Part shown: in pieces, positions 1 to 9,756 of the stretch
How positions within the stretch are numbered: position 1 is the stretch's first letter
Layout: each line of letters opens with the position of its first letter
From: Boletus sp. NGJ
Taxonomy: Eukaryota; Basidiomycota; Agaricomycetes; Boletales; Boletaceae
Direction of reading: 5' to 3'
NCBI GenBank assembly: GCA_019096195.1
Contig: JAGTXK010000104.1
Coordinates: 1-35,512, forward strand
Length of the DNA: 35,512 bases
Notes under the pieces: generated by a model
Databases searched by the model: none
Told to the model about the DNA's origin: nothing
The model's input: only the letters and a program-made list of their open reading frames with translations
Made by a program: the position numbers and the translations under genes

Positions 1-98
1 CACTGTAGCTAAGACTTAGCGATCCCACGAACACTTAAGTAGTTACCTCATACCCAGATCCTAGTCAACCAGGAGTTCAACACTTAAAAAAGGGGTAA
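1..98 (+). repeat. Chimeric Ty3 remnant: LTR fragment joined to internal 3' end
   Basis: Bases 1 to about 61 match an interior part of the LTR that follows (compare about 130-195). Bases 63-98 match the 3' end of the element's internal region at 7797-7830, including the end of pol and the A/G-rich polypurine tract. The full LTR starts at 99 right after this. The left neighbour of the 5' LTR is therefore another copy of the same element, not unique DNA. A deletion or recombination junction lies near 60-66. The rest of that copy is outside the window. Confidence 0.75.
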
Positions 99-461
99 TG
101 AAATGACCGCAACATTTTCACCTAAGTTATTGTAGTTAGCTAAGACTTAGTGATCCCACGAACGCTTAAGTAGTTACCTCATACCCAGACCCTAAGTCCA
201 GAACATGTTCCACCCTACGTCAGAGCTATATCACAACCCTATACCCATAGAACAGCCCAGACCCCACTATGTCACTGTACATTATATGGAATCTTCTAGT
301 ACCTTTCATGCCCAGCCCTAAGTCATAACATGTGCCCACAAGTAGATAGTATATAAGTAGCATAGTGACGTCTGTATTAGGTAGCTTTGGAATTGCCTTT
401 TTACTCTTGGAATATCGCTCTTAGAAGTGACTCTAAGTGTCGTAGGCAGCCTTTCCTTTCA
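99..461 (+). repeat. 5' LTR of the chromovirus (363 bp)
   Basis: Starts TGAAATGACC and ends CCTTTCCTTTCA, so it has the TG...CA ends of an LTR. It matches 7831-8200 along its full length. It contains a TATA box at 350-357 and the predicted transcription start near 380. It may be shared with the upstream copy as that copy's 3' LTR. Confidence 0.9.
350..357 (+). promoter_or_regulatory. TATA box of the 5' LTR
   Basis: TATATAAG lies in U3. Position 380-381, about 31 bases downstream, begins the segment that is complementary to the primer binding site, which is where an mRNA start would be expected. The same box and spacing occur in the 3' LTR. Confidence 0.7.
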
Positions 462-475
462 AATTCCAAAGCTAC
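462..475 (+). other. Primer binding site, self-priming type
   Basis: AATTCCAAAGCTAC begins directly after the LTR. It is the exact reverse complement of 381-394 (GTAGCTTTGGAATT) inside the LTR, just downstream of the TATA box. In Tf1/sushi-type chromoviruses the mRNA 5' end folds back on the PBS and primes cDNA synthesis, with no tRNA. The 14-bp match, its position right after the LTR, and the chromodomain all fit that mode. That the mRNA starts at 380-381 is inferred. Confidence 0.8.
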
Positions 476-1084
476 ACCTCGTTCCTGGGCACTTAGCCTC
501 TGGACATTTCCTCCCTTCTCTTATTGCTTTGCCTAGTTGGTGCAAATTTTTTGCCTGCTAGTACTACTTCCTCCTTTGACCCAATCCCCTCTAATCCTCG
601 TTGTTAGTGACAGTGGAGACACATTTGTTTAGCGCTAGGCGTAATTCCAGCCGTTTGGTGGTTGCAAACGACGAACAAAGCTCAACTAGCGACACCAGTT
701 CTGGGGCCAAGGTCACCGTTGTCGACACCCTCCGCCATTCCACTTTCTGAATGTGTGGGCTCTTTGCCGCTGTTCACCCTACACCAGACCTCAGGTTTAG
801 AGGGACCCATTAGTGCTTGTGATGCACTTGAGTAAAGCACTCAGCAAATCCTTTGTTATACGCTCGTCTGGTGTCACAAATAAGGATAACATTGCCACCG
901 GGCATAGAGCACTAGCCCCTGTTGTTGGTTGAGTGTCTAACCGTCCGTATGTTGGTTCTACACTAGTGAACCCGGGTTCACATGGTCACCTGTGATGTCA
1001 TGCAGTTGCGACAAGGGGATTTACCTCGACTTTCCCCTGTGCAACACCTTCCCATAGTATGGAAGTTATCCTCCAGTTTCTACT
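476..1084 (+). other. Leader between PBS and gag
   Basis: About 600 bases with no convincing coding frame. It lies where the 5' untranslated leader and packaging region of a Ty3-type element would be. I see no tRNA gene or other element in it. Confidence 0.5.
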
Positions 1085-2685
1085 TTGACTCTCCCCCATT
1101 CTGACGGTGCACGGTCTTTCCCACCGTTATTGTTTTCAAGCTGCCTCCGGAACAAACCCGTTCCTACAACATCTTCCACTGCCGATACGTCTGGGCTCAC
1201 CCAGAATACACTCTCATCGTCCACACCATCCTCACAACCTACTTGCCAACACATACTCGATGTGTCCATACCATTACACAACTCGCCGAACTCGCTGGAC
1301 TTTGAAGAAATGATGACAACCATCCTGAGCCCATACAGCTGCCCTGCCTCCATTGTACCGACTGCTCCCAGGAGCTTCAGAGACTTGGTGCAGAGAGCCG
1401 CTGCCCAAGGTCTCCCAATGCTCCAACTAGGGCAACCTACCCCCCAACTCCCCATTAGCACCCACCTGCAGCAGGAAGTAGCTGCCTACAACCTGCAGCA
1501 GTCAATCCTCTACTACAACGTGTGGCGCCAGCAGTTTGCAGAGGACCACGTAGTGGCGGGACCACTGCCCCCCATTCACACACTGCCTCAAGGCCTCATC
1601 AGGGTCAACCTCCCATCCTCCCCCATGTGAACACCCTAGGGCCCACCGCCAGCCCATCCACTGCCATCCCCCCCATTGCCACCATCCAACCCAAATTCAC
1701 CTGGGCTGCCGAGGGCACCAGCTCATGGGTTTCCACTGACTTCCCCCAAATTGAGAAGAGCTTGGCCTCCAAACTGGAACACTATGATGGGAATAAGGAG
1801 AGGTTTGTCCAATGGTGGAGAACAATGATGCTGTATCTAAGCAGATTCAAAACTGAGCCAACTGATTGGCAAAAAATCCTCATTACTCTGTCATACATGC
1901 GCAGCAACAACATGGCAGGCCACTTCTCAGACTTGCTGGCCAAGGGCAATGCTTACACCCTCGTCAGCTTCAAATTCTTCATCGACAAGCTGAAGAAAAC
2001 CTTCCAACCCACAGGCCTCACAAGAATGGCCAAACAGAAGCTCTTCATGCTCAGACAAGGGAAGGACACGGTCGAGGACTATTTCACTCGACTCTACCAG
2101 CTGGCCATCGAGGCCAAATTCGACATAAGAATCAATGGGCGAACAATCATAAACCAAATCCAGCACCAGGCCAGCAACAACCTGGTAGAGTATGTTGAGA
2201 GATACAAGCCAGAACTCATCGGCAGTATGGACGTTCGTGAGTGGGAAGGAGTGTTGGTGAGGGCAGAAGAGGTCCTCAATGCCTTCCATGTACACCACTG
2301 GCCCAACGTACAACCCTCAGTTCACCCCCCATCCCCAATATACGCCCCCCACTGGAGCCCCACCAGCTCCACAACCCTCAATGCCTGCAGCGCGTCCACA
2401 CCCTCAGCAAACCAGAACGTTCTCTGGACAAGGTGCTCCTATGGAGCTTGACAAGGCTTGTGCAGCTGGCCTATGCAGAAAATGCAGAAAGCCCTGGCCT
2501 TGTGCAGATCACCCCCCCGCCCTCGCCCCCAGATAAGAAGTATCACAGTAAACGGACAAGAAGTGTCCTCAGACATGTTTGCGGCCATTAGGGCCATGAT
2601 GGACTCAGCAAAAGCTCCCCAGGAGGAGCAAGTAGTGTATGCCACCGATGTAACAAAGGATTTGGGTTTTCAGCCTGTACAGTAG
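1085..2685 (+). pseudogene. Gag polyprotein (frameshifted)
   Basis: Structural protein that would form the retrotransposon particle. The N-terminal part (1085 to about 1625) is Pro-, Gln- and Ser-rich. After a shift of frame, about 1630-2290 encodes the conserved gag core: a Trp-rich start, then LEHYDGNKERFVQWW, and later VEDYFTRLYQLAIEAKF, typical of Ty3 capsid domains. Near 2290 the frame shifts again to a Pro/Gln-rich linker, then to a short zinc-knuckle-like motif CRKCRKPWPCADH (C-x2-C-x4-C-x2-H), unlike the usual C-x2-C-x4-H-x4-C. A third shift near 2515 leads to the tail ending at 2685. At least three frameshifts make it non-functional. The start at 1085 is the first ATG of the open frame and is uncertain. 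Confidence 0.75.
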
Positions 2686-2717
2686 ATACCAATCAACCTA
2701 CTGTACCCACTAAGTCA

Positions 2718-3419
2718 TTGCAAGGAAATCGATTCTCCATTCTTAGCATTGATGAGACTCAAACCAAAAGTCGCATGAACCTCCCCGGCATACCACCAAC
2801 CAAAAACATAACCATCATGAACCGCCCAAAGAAGGTAAAGTTTGATCCATCCGTAAAGAGAGACAACAGGCCAAACGATGCCAACACGATGCCCCGCAAA
2901 CACCCTAAGGAAGTACGAATGGAAGAGACATCCTCTTACTCCTGGTTAAACACACTAGACCCTTGATCTATACGTTGGATGAAGACCCAGGTGGAAAACA
3001 CAGACGTAGAACGAAGCATTCACCACCTTAAATCTTTTGTCCATGATACCAGAGTGATTGAAGTGTCTCAGGACCTCATACAAGACCTCTGCAGACTCTC
3101 CAACAACAATGCATATTGGGTTCTTTGCAAACTCCAAAATGCGCCGAAATTCTGGAAAGCCTCCCTCTGATCGACCAAACGAAACTCGTTGGAAATCCCT
3201 GTAAAAGTAACCCTCCCAAATCAACAGACTGCTGAAGTCAAGGTGTTGATCGACTCAGGGTGCACCAGATCCTCCATATATGAGAAGTTTGTGGCTGAAA
3301 AGGGGGTAACCACCCACTCACTCCCCTGCCCCCTTACCATTTACAACACTAATGGCACACCAAACGCTGGAGGCAAAGTAGAAAAGTTCGTGATACTCAA
3401 ACTCCAGGTCCACAATCAC
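2718..3419 (+). pseudogene. Pol, first part: linker and aspartic protease
   Basis: An open frame with two stops (near 2964 and 3168) ends in a retropepsin-like segment: VLIDSGCTRSSI at about 3244-3279 carries the catalytic Asp-Ser-Gly. Most Ty3 proteases have DSGA(T/S); here Ala is Cys. The domain is interrupted at 3419 by the solo LTR. The reading frame resumes at 4412, and the insert plus one target copy is 992 bp, exactly the shift between this frame and the downstream RT frame, so pol was one frame before the insertion. The protease would cleave Gag-Pol. Confidence 0.75.
3415..3419 (+). repeat. Target site duplication, left (ATCAC)
   Basis: ATCAC directly precedes the solo LTR starting at 3420 and is repeated at 4407-4411 directly after its end. 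Confidence 0.9.
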
Positions 3420-4406
3420 TGTTACGCCAGGTAACAATGTGACACGTTCCCATATAACCCCTGTTGGATTATAGGACTAGCAGGACTTGAGGGATTACTC
3501 AACCTCCAGAGGCCCAACGGTTTCCTCTGACTGGGGACCAACTGCTAGCTTTACGTAGAGTCCTCTCGTTACCTCTACGACCAATGGTGAAGTCTTGGAT
3601 TTACCACAGAATCCCAATCCTATAAGAAGGGTGGGCAGACCGGTGCGCAGGCCAAGGAGCAGTAGCCTTCCGTCTGCTGATTCCTTGGGCTTACTGGGCC
3701 TAGTATCGGTGGCGGAGTCCCGGGCTTGCTGGGTCAATGGCGGAGTCCTGACTGACGACAACCAACCTCTGTTGGTTGTTTGTGTTGCCGAAGCTTTAGA
3801 AGCTGGTAATGGCAACGACGGCGCACAAGTGCGAGGTGATGAGAAGGATTATCATGAGCACGAGGGCGAGCACCTCCAGATCGCGGGGGAAGGCTTCTGA
3901 GGTGAAGTGGAACCTTTAGCGGGAGAAGCAGTAGATTACACGGGAAGGAGTGTAGATCTAGGTTAGAGTTACATAAAGGGCCCGCATCCCTATTTATAGG
4001 CCTTACCCGTCTAGGGCAGGCTTCGTGACGAATATAGTAATGTTTAGTCGCAGATGAAAGATTACTATAAACGGATCAAGGCATGAGTCAAATGGGGAAA
4101 GTAGGAATACTGGGCTATGTGTGAGAGAACATAGCCAAGGAGGCAATGTCTATGATCGGGTCAAAGAGGAAGAGAGCATGTATCAGGTGAAATAGGGAGG
4201 CAGTGTCCATACCAAACGGGTAGGTTCCTAAAAAGGAAGTTACGAATAACTTCCTAGAAAGGTAGTTCCGGATGGGGCAATGCCTGGGTCGGTGTCGCGG
4301 GGGAATCCCAGGGGAATCCCTGGTCAGAGTCAAGAATAGGTCGTCCCATAGTCCTACGGGGGGAGAAGGAAGGGGAAAAGATGTACCCCCTTCGGTAACC
4401 ATAACA
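3420..4406 (+). mobile_element. Solo LTR, family S, copy 1 (987 bp)
   Basis: Begins TGTTACGCCAGGTAAC and ends GGTAACCATAACA. The TG...CA ends with short inverted TGTTA/TAACA, the perfect 5-bp duplication ATCAC on both sides, and the lack of any coding region are what a solo LTR looks like. Two more copies are at 11333 and 25073. A likely TATA region (CTATTTATAGG) is near 3990. It is inserted in the protease-RT part of the chromovirus pol, so it is younger than that element. Its internal region is not in the window. A non-autonomous TIR element with a 5-bp duplication is a weaker alternative. Confidence 0.85.
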
Positions 4407-4411
4407 ATCAC
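4407..4411 (+). repeat. Target site duplication, right (ATCAC)
   Basis: Exact copy of 3415-3419. Confidence 0.9.
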
Positions 4412-6290
4412 AAGGAACAACTGACCCTTGCCATAACGAACCTCAGGCCCAACACAATATTCCTTGGACATGACTGGCTGAAAATGCACAATCCAGCCAT
4501 CAACTGGAAAATGAATAGAATCTCCTTCCACTGCAAGAGAGATCACATAACAAACAATGTAGATGAAGAGGAAGATGAGATGGATGTAGACTACATGCCT
4601 TCCCAAGGCGATAGACTCTTCAAGATCGATGTAGTAGAATACATGCGAAATCAAAATGTTGCCATGGAAGTAGCCATCAAAGACTATGTCCAAAAGAAAA
4701 AGAAGACCTTCAAGAAGGCTGCCCCAGAGTACGTCTATGAATTCAAGGACGTCTTTGATAAAGAGAGTTTTGATGTGTTACCCCCGAGGCGCCCTTGGGA
4801 CTACACCATCGAACTCCTCCTGGGAAGCCATGAAGTAGACTGCAAGGTCTACCCTCTAAACCCTGGTGAACAGAAGGAACTTGACACCTTCCTTGAAGAG
4901 AACCTCAAATCAGGAAGAATATGCCCCTCCAAATTCCCATTTGCATCAGCCTTCTTCTTTATTAAGAAAAAGGATGGACGCCTCCACCCCGTACAAGACT
5001 ACCGCAAGCTAAACATGGCGACAAAGAGAAACCGATACCCCCTTCCACTCATAGACGAGCTGGTCGACAAACTCAAGTCGGCAAAATACTACACCAAGTT
5101 CGACGTGAGATGGGGGTACAACAACATACGGATGGCAGAAGGGGACAAATGAAAGGCCACATTCTGAACCAACCGTGGGCTCTTTGAGCCACTTGTGATG
5201 TTCTTTGGACTCACCAACTCCCCAGTAACATTTCAAACCATGATGAATGCGCTGTTCAAGGACTTGGTAGACTGAGGCGTAGTGGTTGTCTACAATGACG
5301 ATATCATGATATTCACAAAAACCCTCGAAGAACACTGAAAGATAGTACACAAAGTACTAAAGATCCTGAGGAATGCCCACCTATACCTGCATCACGACAA
5401 GTGTGACTTCGAGGTCCAAGAGATTGAATTTCTCAGACTCATCGTCACACAAGACAAGGTGAAGATGGACAAAAAGAAGGTAGAGGCCATCAAAAGCTGG
5501 CCTGTCCCCACATCGAAAAAGACGCTATGAGGTTTCCTTGGATTCCTTAACTTCTACCGACGCTTCGTAAAGAATTTTGCAATGATTGTGCGCCCCCTAA
5601 ACACGCTCACATTGGTAAAGAAAGACTTCAAGTGGACAATAGCCTGCCAGGAGGCCTTTCAAACCCTCAAGGACACCATCTCCTCCGCCCCAGCGCTAGC
5701 CATGCCCACCGATGACGACCCCTACTGGATCAAAACAGACGGCTCAGGCATCAGCATCAGTGCCATCCTCTCCCAGAAATACGACAGTGTATGGCACCCT
5801 GTCACATTCATCTCCCGTTCCCTCAACGACACAGAGCAGAACTACCATGTGGCAGACCTGGAGATGCTCGCCATTATGTTCACCCTTAATGAATGGCGAC
5901 AATACCTCCTAGAAGCCATACACCCAATCAAGATCTTGACGGATCACAAAAATCTCAAATTCTGCTGTCGACCCCAAGACCTCACCCGCTGCCAGGCACA
6001 ATGGCAATAGATACTGCAGGAATACCACATAGTAATCAGCCACCAACCTGGCAAAACAAACCCCGTGGACCCTCTGTCCAGAAGGCCAGACTTCGAAAAG
6101 GGGGTGACAACTGACAACACCACACAAACCCTACTCCCCGACACACTTTTTTCACCACCACCATCACCAACCTCCACAATGGTCTCCCTCAAAGCCGTCA
6201 CACCAGCGAGTATGCTCTCAAGAATCACAAAGATGCAGTACAAACTCGAGTGATTCGCCAAAGAAGGCCTAGAGAAGGAAAACTCCCCCT
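4412..6290 (+). pseudogene. Pol, second part: reverse transcriptase and RNase H
   Basis: Continues pol after the solo LTR. The end of the protease region is FLGHDWLKMHNP (about 4460-4495). The RT has the fingers motif SAFFFIKKKDGRLHPVQDYR (about 4950-5010), [35 protein letters not shown], and the catalytic YNDD at 5291-5302. Asn at the second place is unusual, as most Ty3 RTs have a hydrophobic residue there. RNase H follows: first Asp at 5738-5740 (KTDGSG), ADLEMLA with the Glu, and LTDHKNLKF with a further Asp. The domain ends near HQPGKTNPVDPLSRR (about 6040-6090). In-frame TGA or TAG codons occur near 5150, 5166, 5273, 5337, 5527, 6007 and 6251, several where the family has Arg or Trp. 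Confidence 0.88.
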
Positions 6291-7819
6291 GGACCCACAA
6301 AGGAGGACTCGTCTACTGGAAATCACTTGTGTATGTGCCAAATGACGCAAAACTCCGAGAAGACATCCTCATCACCAATCATGACCACCCAATCTTTGGC
6401 CATCCCAGTATCTGACGAATGTGTGACCTTGTCATGAGTGAATACTATTGGCCATCACTATGAAAGGACATGGAGTCATACATGAAAGGCTGTGATATAT
6501 GCCAGAAGGTTAAAGCCAAAACCTCAGCAATCAACATGCCACTCCACCCAAATGAGATCCCATCAACCCCCTGGGAGATCATCTCTGTAGATCTAATTAG
6601 CCCCCTCCCCCAATCAGATGGCAAAAATGCCATTCTGGTCATCGTAGATCATTTCTTGAAGATGATCCACCTGGCACCCATCATGGACACCATTACATCA
6701 CAAGGAGTCACAACAATCTTCCACGACCAAATATTCAAACTCCACGGTGTTCCCTGCAAGGTGATCTCAGATCGAGGAACCCAATTCGTGTCATCATTCA
6801 TGTGCAACCTCTACTCCCTCCTCAGCATCGAAGCCAACCTGTCTACAGCCTACCACCCCCAAACCAACAGCCAAATGGAACATATTAACCAAGAAGTAGA
6901 GAAATACCTGTGCATCTACATCAACCATCGTCAAACTGATTGGGCAGAGTGGCTACCACTAGCCAAATTCACCCACAACTCCCAGATCACCAGCGCAACC
7001 AGTGTATCACCATTCCTGCTCAATTATGGGCAGCAACTCCTACCCAACAAAAGAGTGGAAGTGGGAAATGAATCTGCCACCTCCTTTGCCGAGATGATGA
7101 AAATCCACCATGCTTCGGCAAAGGATGCACTGGAAAAAGCAGCTCAGGTGATGAAGAAGAGCCATGACCAATGTGCCTCCTCTGTCATTGAATATTCAAC
7201 CGGTCAGCAGGTCCTCCTCGAGGGAACTCACATCTGCACTGACAGACTGATGAAAAAGTTTGATGACAAGCGACATGGGCTGTTCAAAGTGAAACGAAAG
7301 GACGGCAAAGCCTCATATGAGCTTGACCTCCCGAAGATATGGAAGGGAATCCACCCTGTCTTCTACAAATCACTCCTCATGCCCTATCACCCTGGTGCCA
7401 CCCCATCCCAGGTGAAACCGAAACCACCCCCTCCAATTATCATCCAACAACAAGAAGAGTACAAGGTAGAACACGTCGCTGACTCATGTAAGCAACGCAG
7501 TAAGACAGAGTACCTAGTACAATGGAAAGGATACCCCCACAAGGAATGCACATGGGAACCAAAGAGGAACGTCTCAAATGCCCCAAAGGCGACCAAGACG
7601 TTCCACTGTGAGAACCCTACTGCGGTCTGCATGATTGCAGAAGGCGAGTGCGACTGCCCGACATGTGCGTCCCCCCACACCCCACTATTCAGTGACCCAT
7701 CCTTCTATTTGTATGTGGCCTCCCTCAACCACCTACCTGACCACCTCTTTGAGATCCCAGGACCCCACAGCGAGGTCAAGCTCACCAGTATCATCATCAA
7801 CCAGGAGTTCGACGCTTAA
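6291..7819 (+). pseudogene. Pol, third part: integrase with chromodomain
   Basis: Inserts cDNA into the chromosome. A zinc-binding region comes first (HDHPIFGH near 6385, then CDICQKVK near 6490), with two in-frame TGA codons before 6470; from 6470 to the stop at 7817-7819 the frame is open (449 codons). The catalytic triad is present: Asp at 6590-6592, Asp at 6770-6772 and Glu at 6878-6880, giving DDx35E. A chromodomain follows at about 7453-7610 (YLVQWKGYPHKECTWEP), which in chromoviruses directs insertion toward modified chromatin. A C-terminal tail of about 70 residues has a Cys-rich stretch (CMIAEGECDCPTC). The stop codon overlaps the polypurine tract. This is the best preserved part of the element. 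Confidence 0.9.
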
Positions 7820-7827
7820 AAAGGGGG
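7818..7827 (+). other. Polypurine tract
   Basis: AAAAAGGGGG lies three bases before the 3' LTR and would prime plus-strand DNA synthesis. It overlaps the pol stop codon. The same tract, slightly changed, precedes the 5' LTR at about 86-95. Confidence 0.8.
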
Positions 7828-7830
7828 TAA

Positions 7831-8200
7831 TGAAATGACCACAACATTTTCATCTAAGTTATTGTAGTTAGCTAAGACTTAGTGATCCCATGAACGCTTA
7901 AGTAGTTACCTCATACCCAGACCCTAAGTCCAGAACACGCTCCACCCTATGCCAGAGCTACGTCACAACCCTATACCCATAGAACAGCCAACCCAGACTC
8001 CACTACATCACTGTACGTCATACAGAATCTTCTAGTACCTTCCATGCCGGCCCTAAGTCATAACATGTGCCCACGAGTAGATATGTAGTATATAAGTAGC
8101 ATAGTGACGTCTGTATTAGGTAGCTTTGGAATTGCCTTTTTATTCTTGGAATATTGCTCTTAGAAGTGACTCTAAGTGTCATAGGTGGCCTTTCCTTTCA
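7831..8200 (+). repeat. 3' LTR of the chromovirus (370 bp)
   Basis: Starts TGAAATGACC and ends CCTTTCCTTTCA like the 5' LTR. It has the same TATA box and the same GTAGCTTTGGAATT segment. Differences from 99-461 are mostly C/T and A/G changes plus a 4-bp insertion (ATGT) before the TATA box and a short indel near 7990. Confidence 0.9.
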
Positions 8201-8987
8201 CTGCCTAATACATCAATACCATTATTGATACCCCTGTCTGTCCTCAGACTGTTAGAAATACTCTCAAGGAAGCCTCCTTAAAGGCTGTGGTAAAGAAGAA
8301 AAGCCACTGCTTTCTAGTGGTCACAAGAAAAGAAGATTAGCCTTTGCTCTCAAGTACCAGCATTGGACTGTGGAGGACTGGAAGAGAGTTATATAGTCAG
8401 ATGAGATCAAGATCAATAGGATTGGGTCAGATGGGCAAGAGTATGTGTGGAAAAAGAAAGGAGAGGGGCTAATTGCTAGAGAGGTCCAAGGCACAGTCAA
8501 GTTTGGAGGAGGTTCACTGATGGTATGGGGCTGCATAGGGTGGAATGGAGTGGGGATTTTGAGTGAGGTGGAGGGAAGAATGGATGCTGAACAGTATGTG
8601 GCCATATTGGAGCAGGGGTTGCTGTAAAGCATGGAGGAATCTGGAATTCCAGAAGATGACATTATCTTTCAACAAGATAATGATCCCAAGCATACCTCTA
8701 AAAGAGCCCAAAGATGATTTGAAGAACAAGGAATCAAGCCTCTGGACTGGCCTGCACAATCTCCAGACCTTAATTCCATTGAACATACTTGGAATCACCT
8801 CAAGAGATGCCTCTCAGGTTATGAAAATGCTCCTACAGGTGTTCATCAATTGTGGAAAAGAGTAGTGGAGCAGTGGGGAAAGATTGATGAGGAACAGTGT
8901 TAGAAATGGATAGAAAGTATGTCTAGAAGGATTGAAGCAGTTATCAAGGCCAAAGGAGCTCATACCAAGTACTGGATACCTAGATAA
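8201..8987 (+). pseudogene. Tc1/mariner transposase, 5'-truncated
   Basis: DDE transposase of a cut-and-paste Tc1 element. Motifs in order: HKKRRLAFALKYQHWT, then the first Asp (8400-8402), GTVKFGGGSLMVWGCI, IIFQQDNDPKHTSK with the second Asp (8676-8678), and WPAQSPDLNSIEHTW with the Glu (8781-8783), spaced DD34E as in Tc1. The stop is at 8985-8987. The helix-turn-helix N-terminus is missing because the 3' LTR ends at 8200, so the chromovirus appears to have landed in this gene. Damage: one frameshift near 8296, TAG at 8394-8396 where the family has Trp, TAA near 8625, and TGA or TAG further on. Catalytic residues are still present. Confidence 0.88.
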
Positions 8988-8992
8988 ATTTA

Positions 8993-9205
8993 GAGTCAAA
9001 AAACTGTCTGAATGAGTCATTGTTTTGAAATGGCTGCCAGTTCATCAATTCTTATTTATATGTCTTAACACCTTGATGGATAGAAAGCCAAGGGTCAGTG
9101 CGTTATTTCATACACCTATATGTTAGGGTAAGGGCTAGGGGTTATTGGGGAATAACACATTTAGTGAAAAATGACCAAACATGCAGACAGTTTTTTGAGC
9201 CACTG
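8993..9205 (+). repeat. 3' end of the Tc1 element with inverted motif
   Basis: After the transposase stop, CAAAAAACTGTCTG near 8996 is repeated in inverted form as CAGACAGTTTTTTG at 9184-9197, followed by AGCCACTGTA and then TATA. A CACTGTA end next to a TA is typical of Tc1 elements, so the element probably ends near 9205. The matching 5' end is not visible. Confidence 0.55.
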
Positions 9206-9756
9206 TATATATCACCAATGAAAGTTTATTTCATAGTGATGAATGTAATCTGAAACACAAATTGCATACAAAGTCCAAGTCTAGATATCTAAGCAGAAGC
9301 AAGCACTCACATGGCATTCAAAAAGGATATCCCAGCCCATAGAGAAGGCTCAGGCATTTGCAGATGCTTCTGCTGCTGCTAACTGCCCCAAGCCATCACC
9401 TACTATATTAAGATGCAAGGCTGAGGCAACAAACAGGACAACATCCACTTCAGGCCCGAGTCAGAGAACAACCACTTGTACTGAAGAAGAGGAAAATGCC
9501 CTCTATGGGAATGCAGTCATCATTAATGTTGATGGGATTGCAGGTGAACCAGACAGGCTCAGGAAGCCATTGGCAATGAAGAAGTGTGTGCAACATTAAG
9601 GAAGTGGTAAGCAGCATGGCAACAAAGCACTCAAAGATGAAGAAACATGCTGTGCACAACAACAGTAGTGATGACATGAATGAATTCTCATGCTAAGCTA
9701 TGTAAATGTAACTGGAAATGATATATTAGTGTCAGTCCAACTTACAGAAGGATAGA
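9206..9756 (+). other. Interval before the hAT transposase, no clear gene
   Basis: About 550 bases between the Tc1 end and the conserved hAT frame. The last part may be the poorly conserved N-terminus of the hAT protein, but stops in all frames prevent a call. Confidence 0.35.

Larger units (their letters stand above)
99..8200 (+). mobile_element. Ty3/gypsy chromovirus LTR retrotransposon (decayed, nested insertion)
   Basis: An about 8.1-kb element with two similar LTRs (99-461 and 7831-8200), a leader, gag, and pol in the order protease, RT, RNase H, integrase, which is the Ty3/gypsy order. A chromodomain at the end of the integrase puts it among the chromoviruses. It carries a foreign 987-bp solo LTR inside pol; without it the element would be about 7.1 kb. 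Gag has frameshifts and pol has about nine in-frame stops, nearly all TGA, so this copy is dead. The two LTRs differ at roughly two dozen sites, almost all transitions, plus two small indels. No target duplication can be seen because the left side is another copy of the element; the right side is a Tc1 transposase gene that begins abruptly at 8201. Confidence 0.93.

Noticed and set aside
3595-3900. Open frame inside the first solo LTR as a gene
   Set aside because: It is not kept in the other two copies and has no recognisable domain.
4115-4693. 192-codon minus-strand frame across the solo LTR and RT
   Set aside because: It is antisense to the clearly identified RT and crosses the insertion boundary.
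5150-6480. TGA read as Trp (altered genetic code)
   Set aside because: Many of the TGA codons stand where Arg is expected, TAG also occurs, and open TGG codons are common in the same genes. Decay explains it better.
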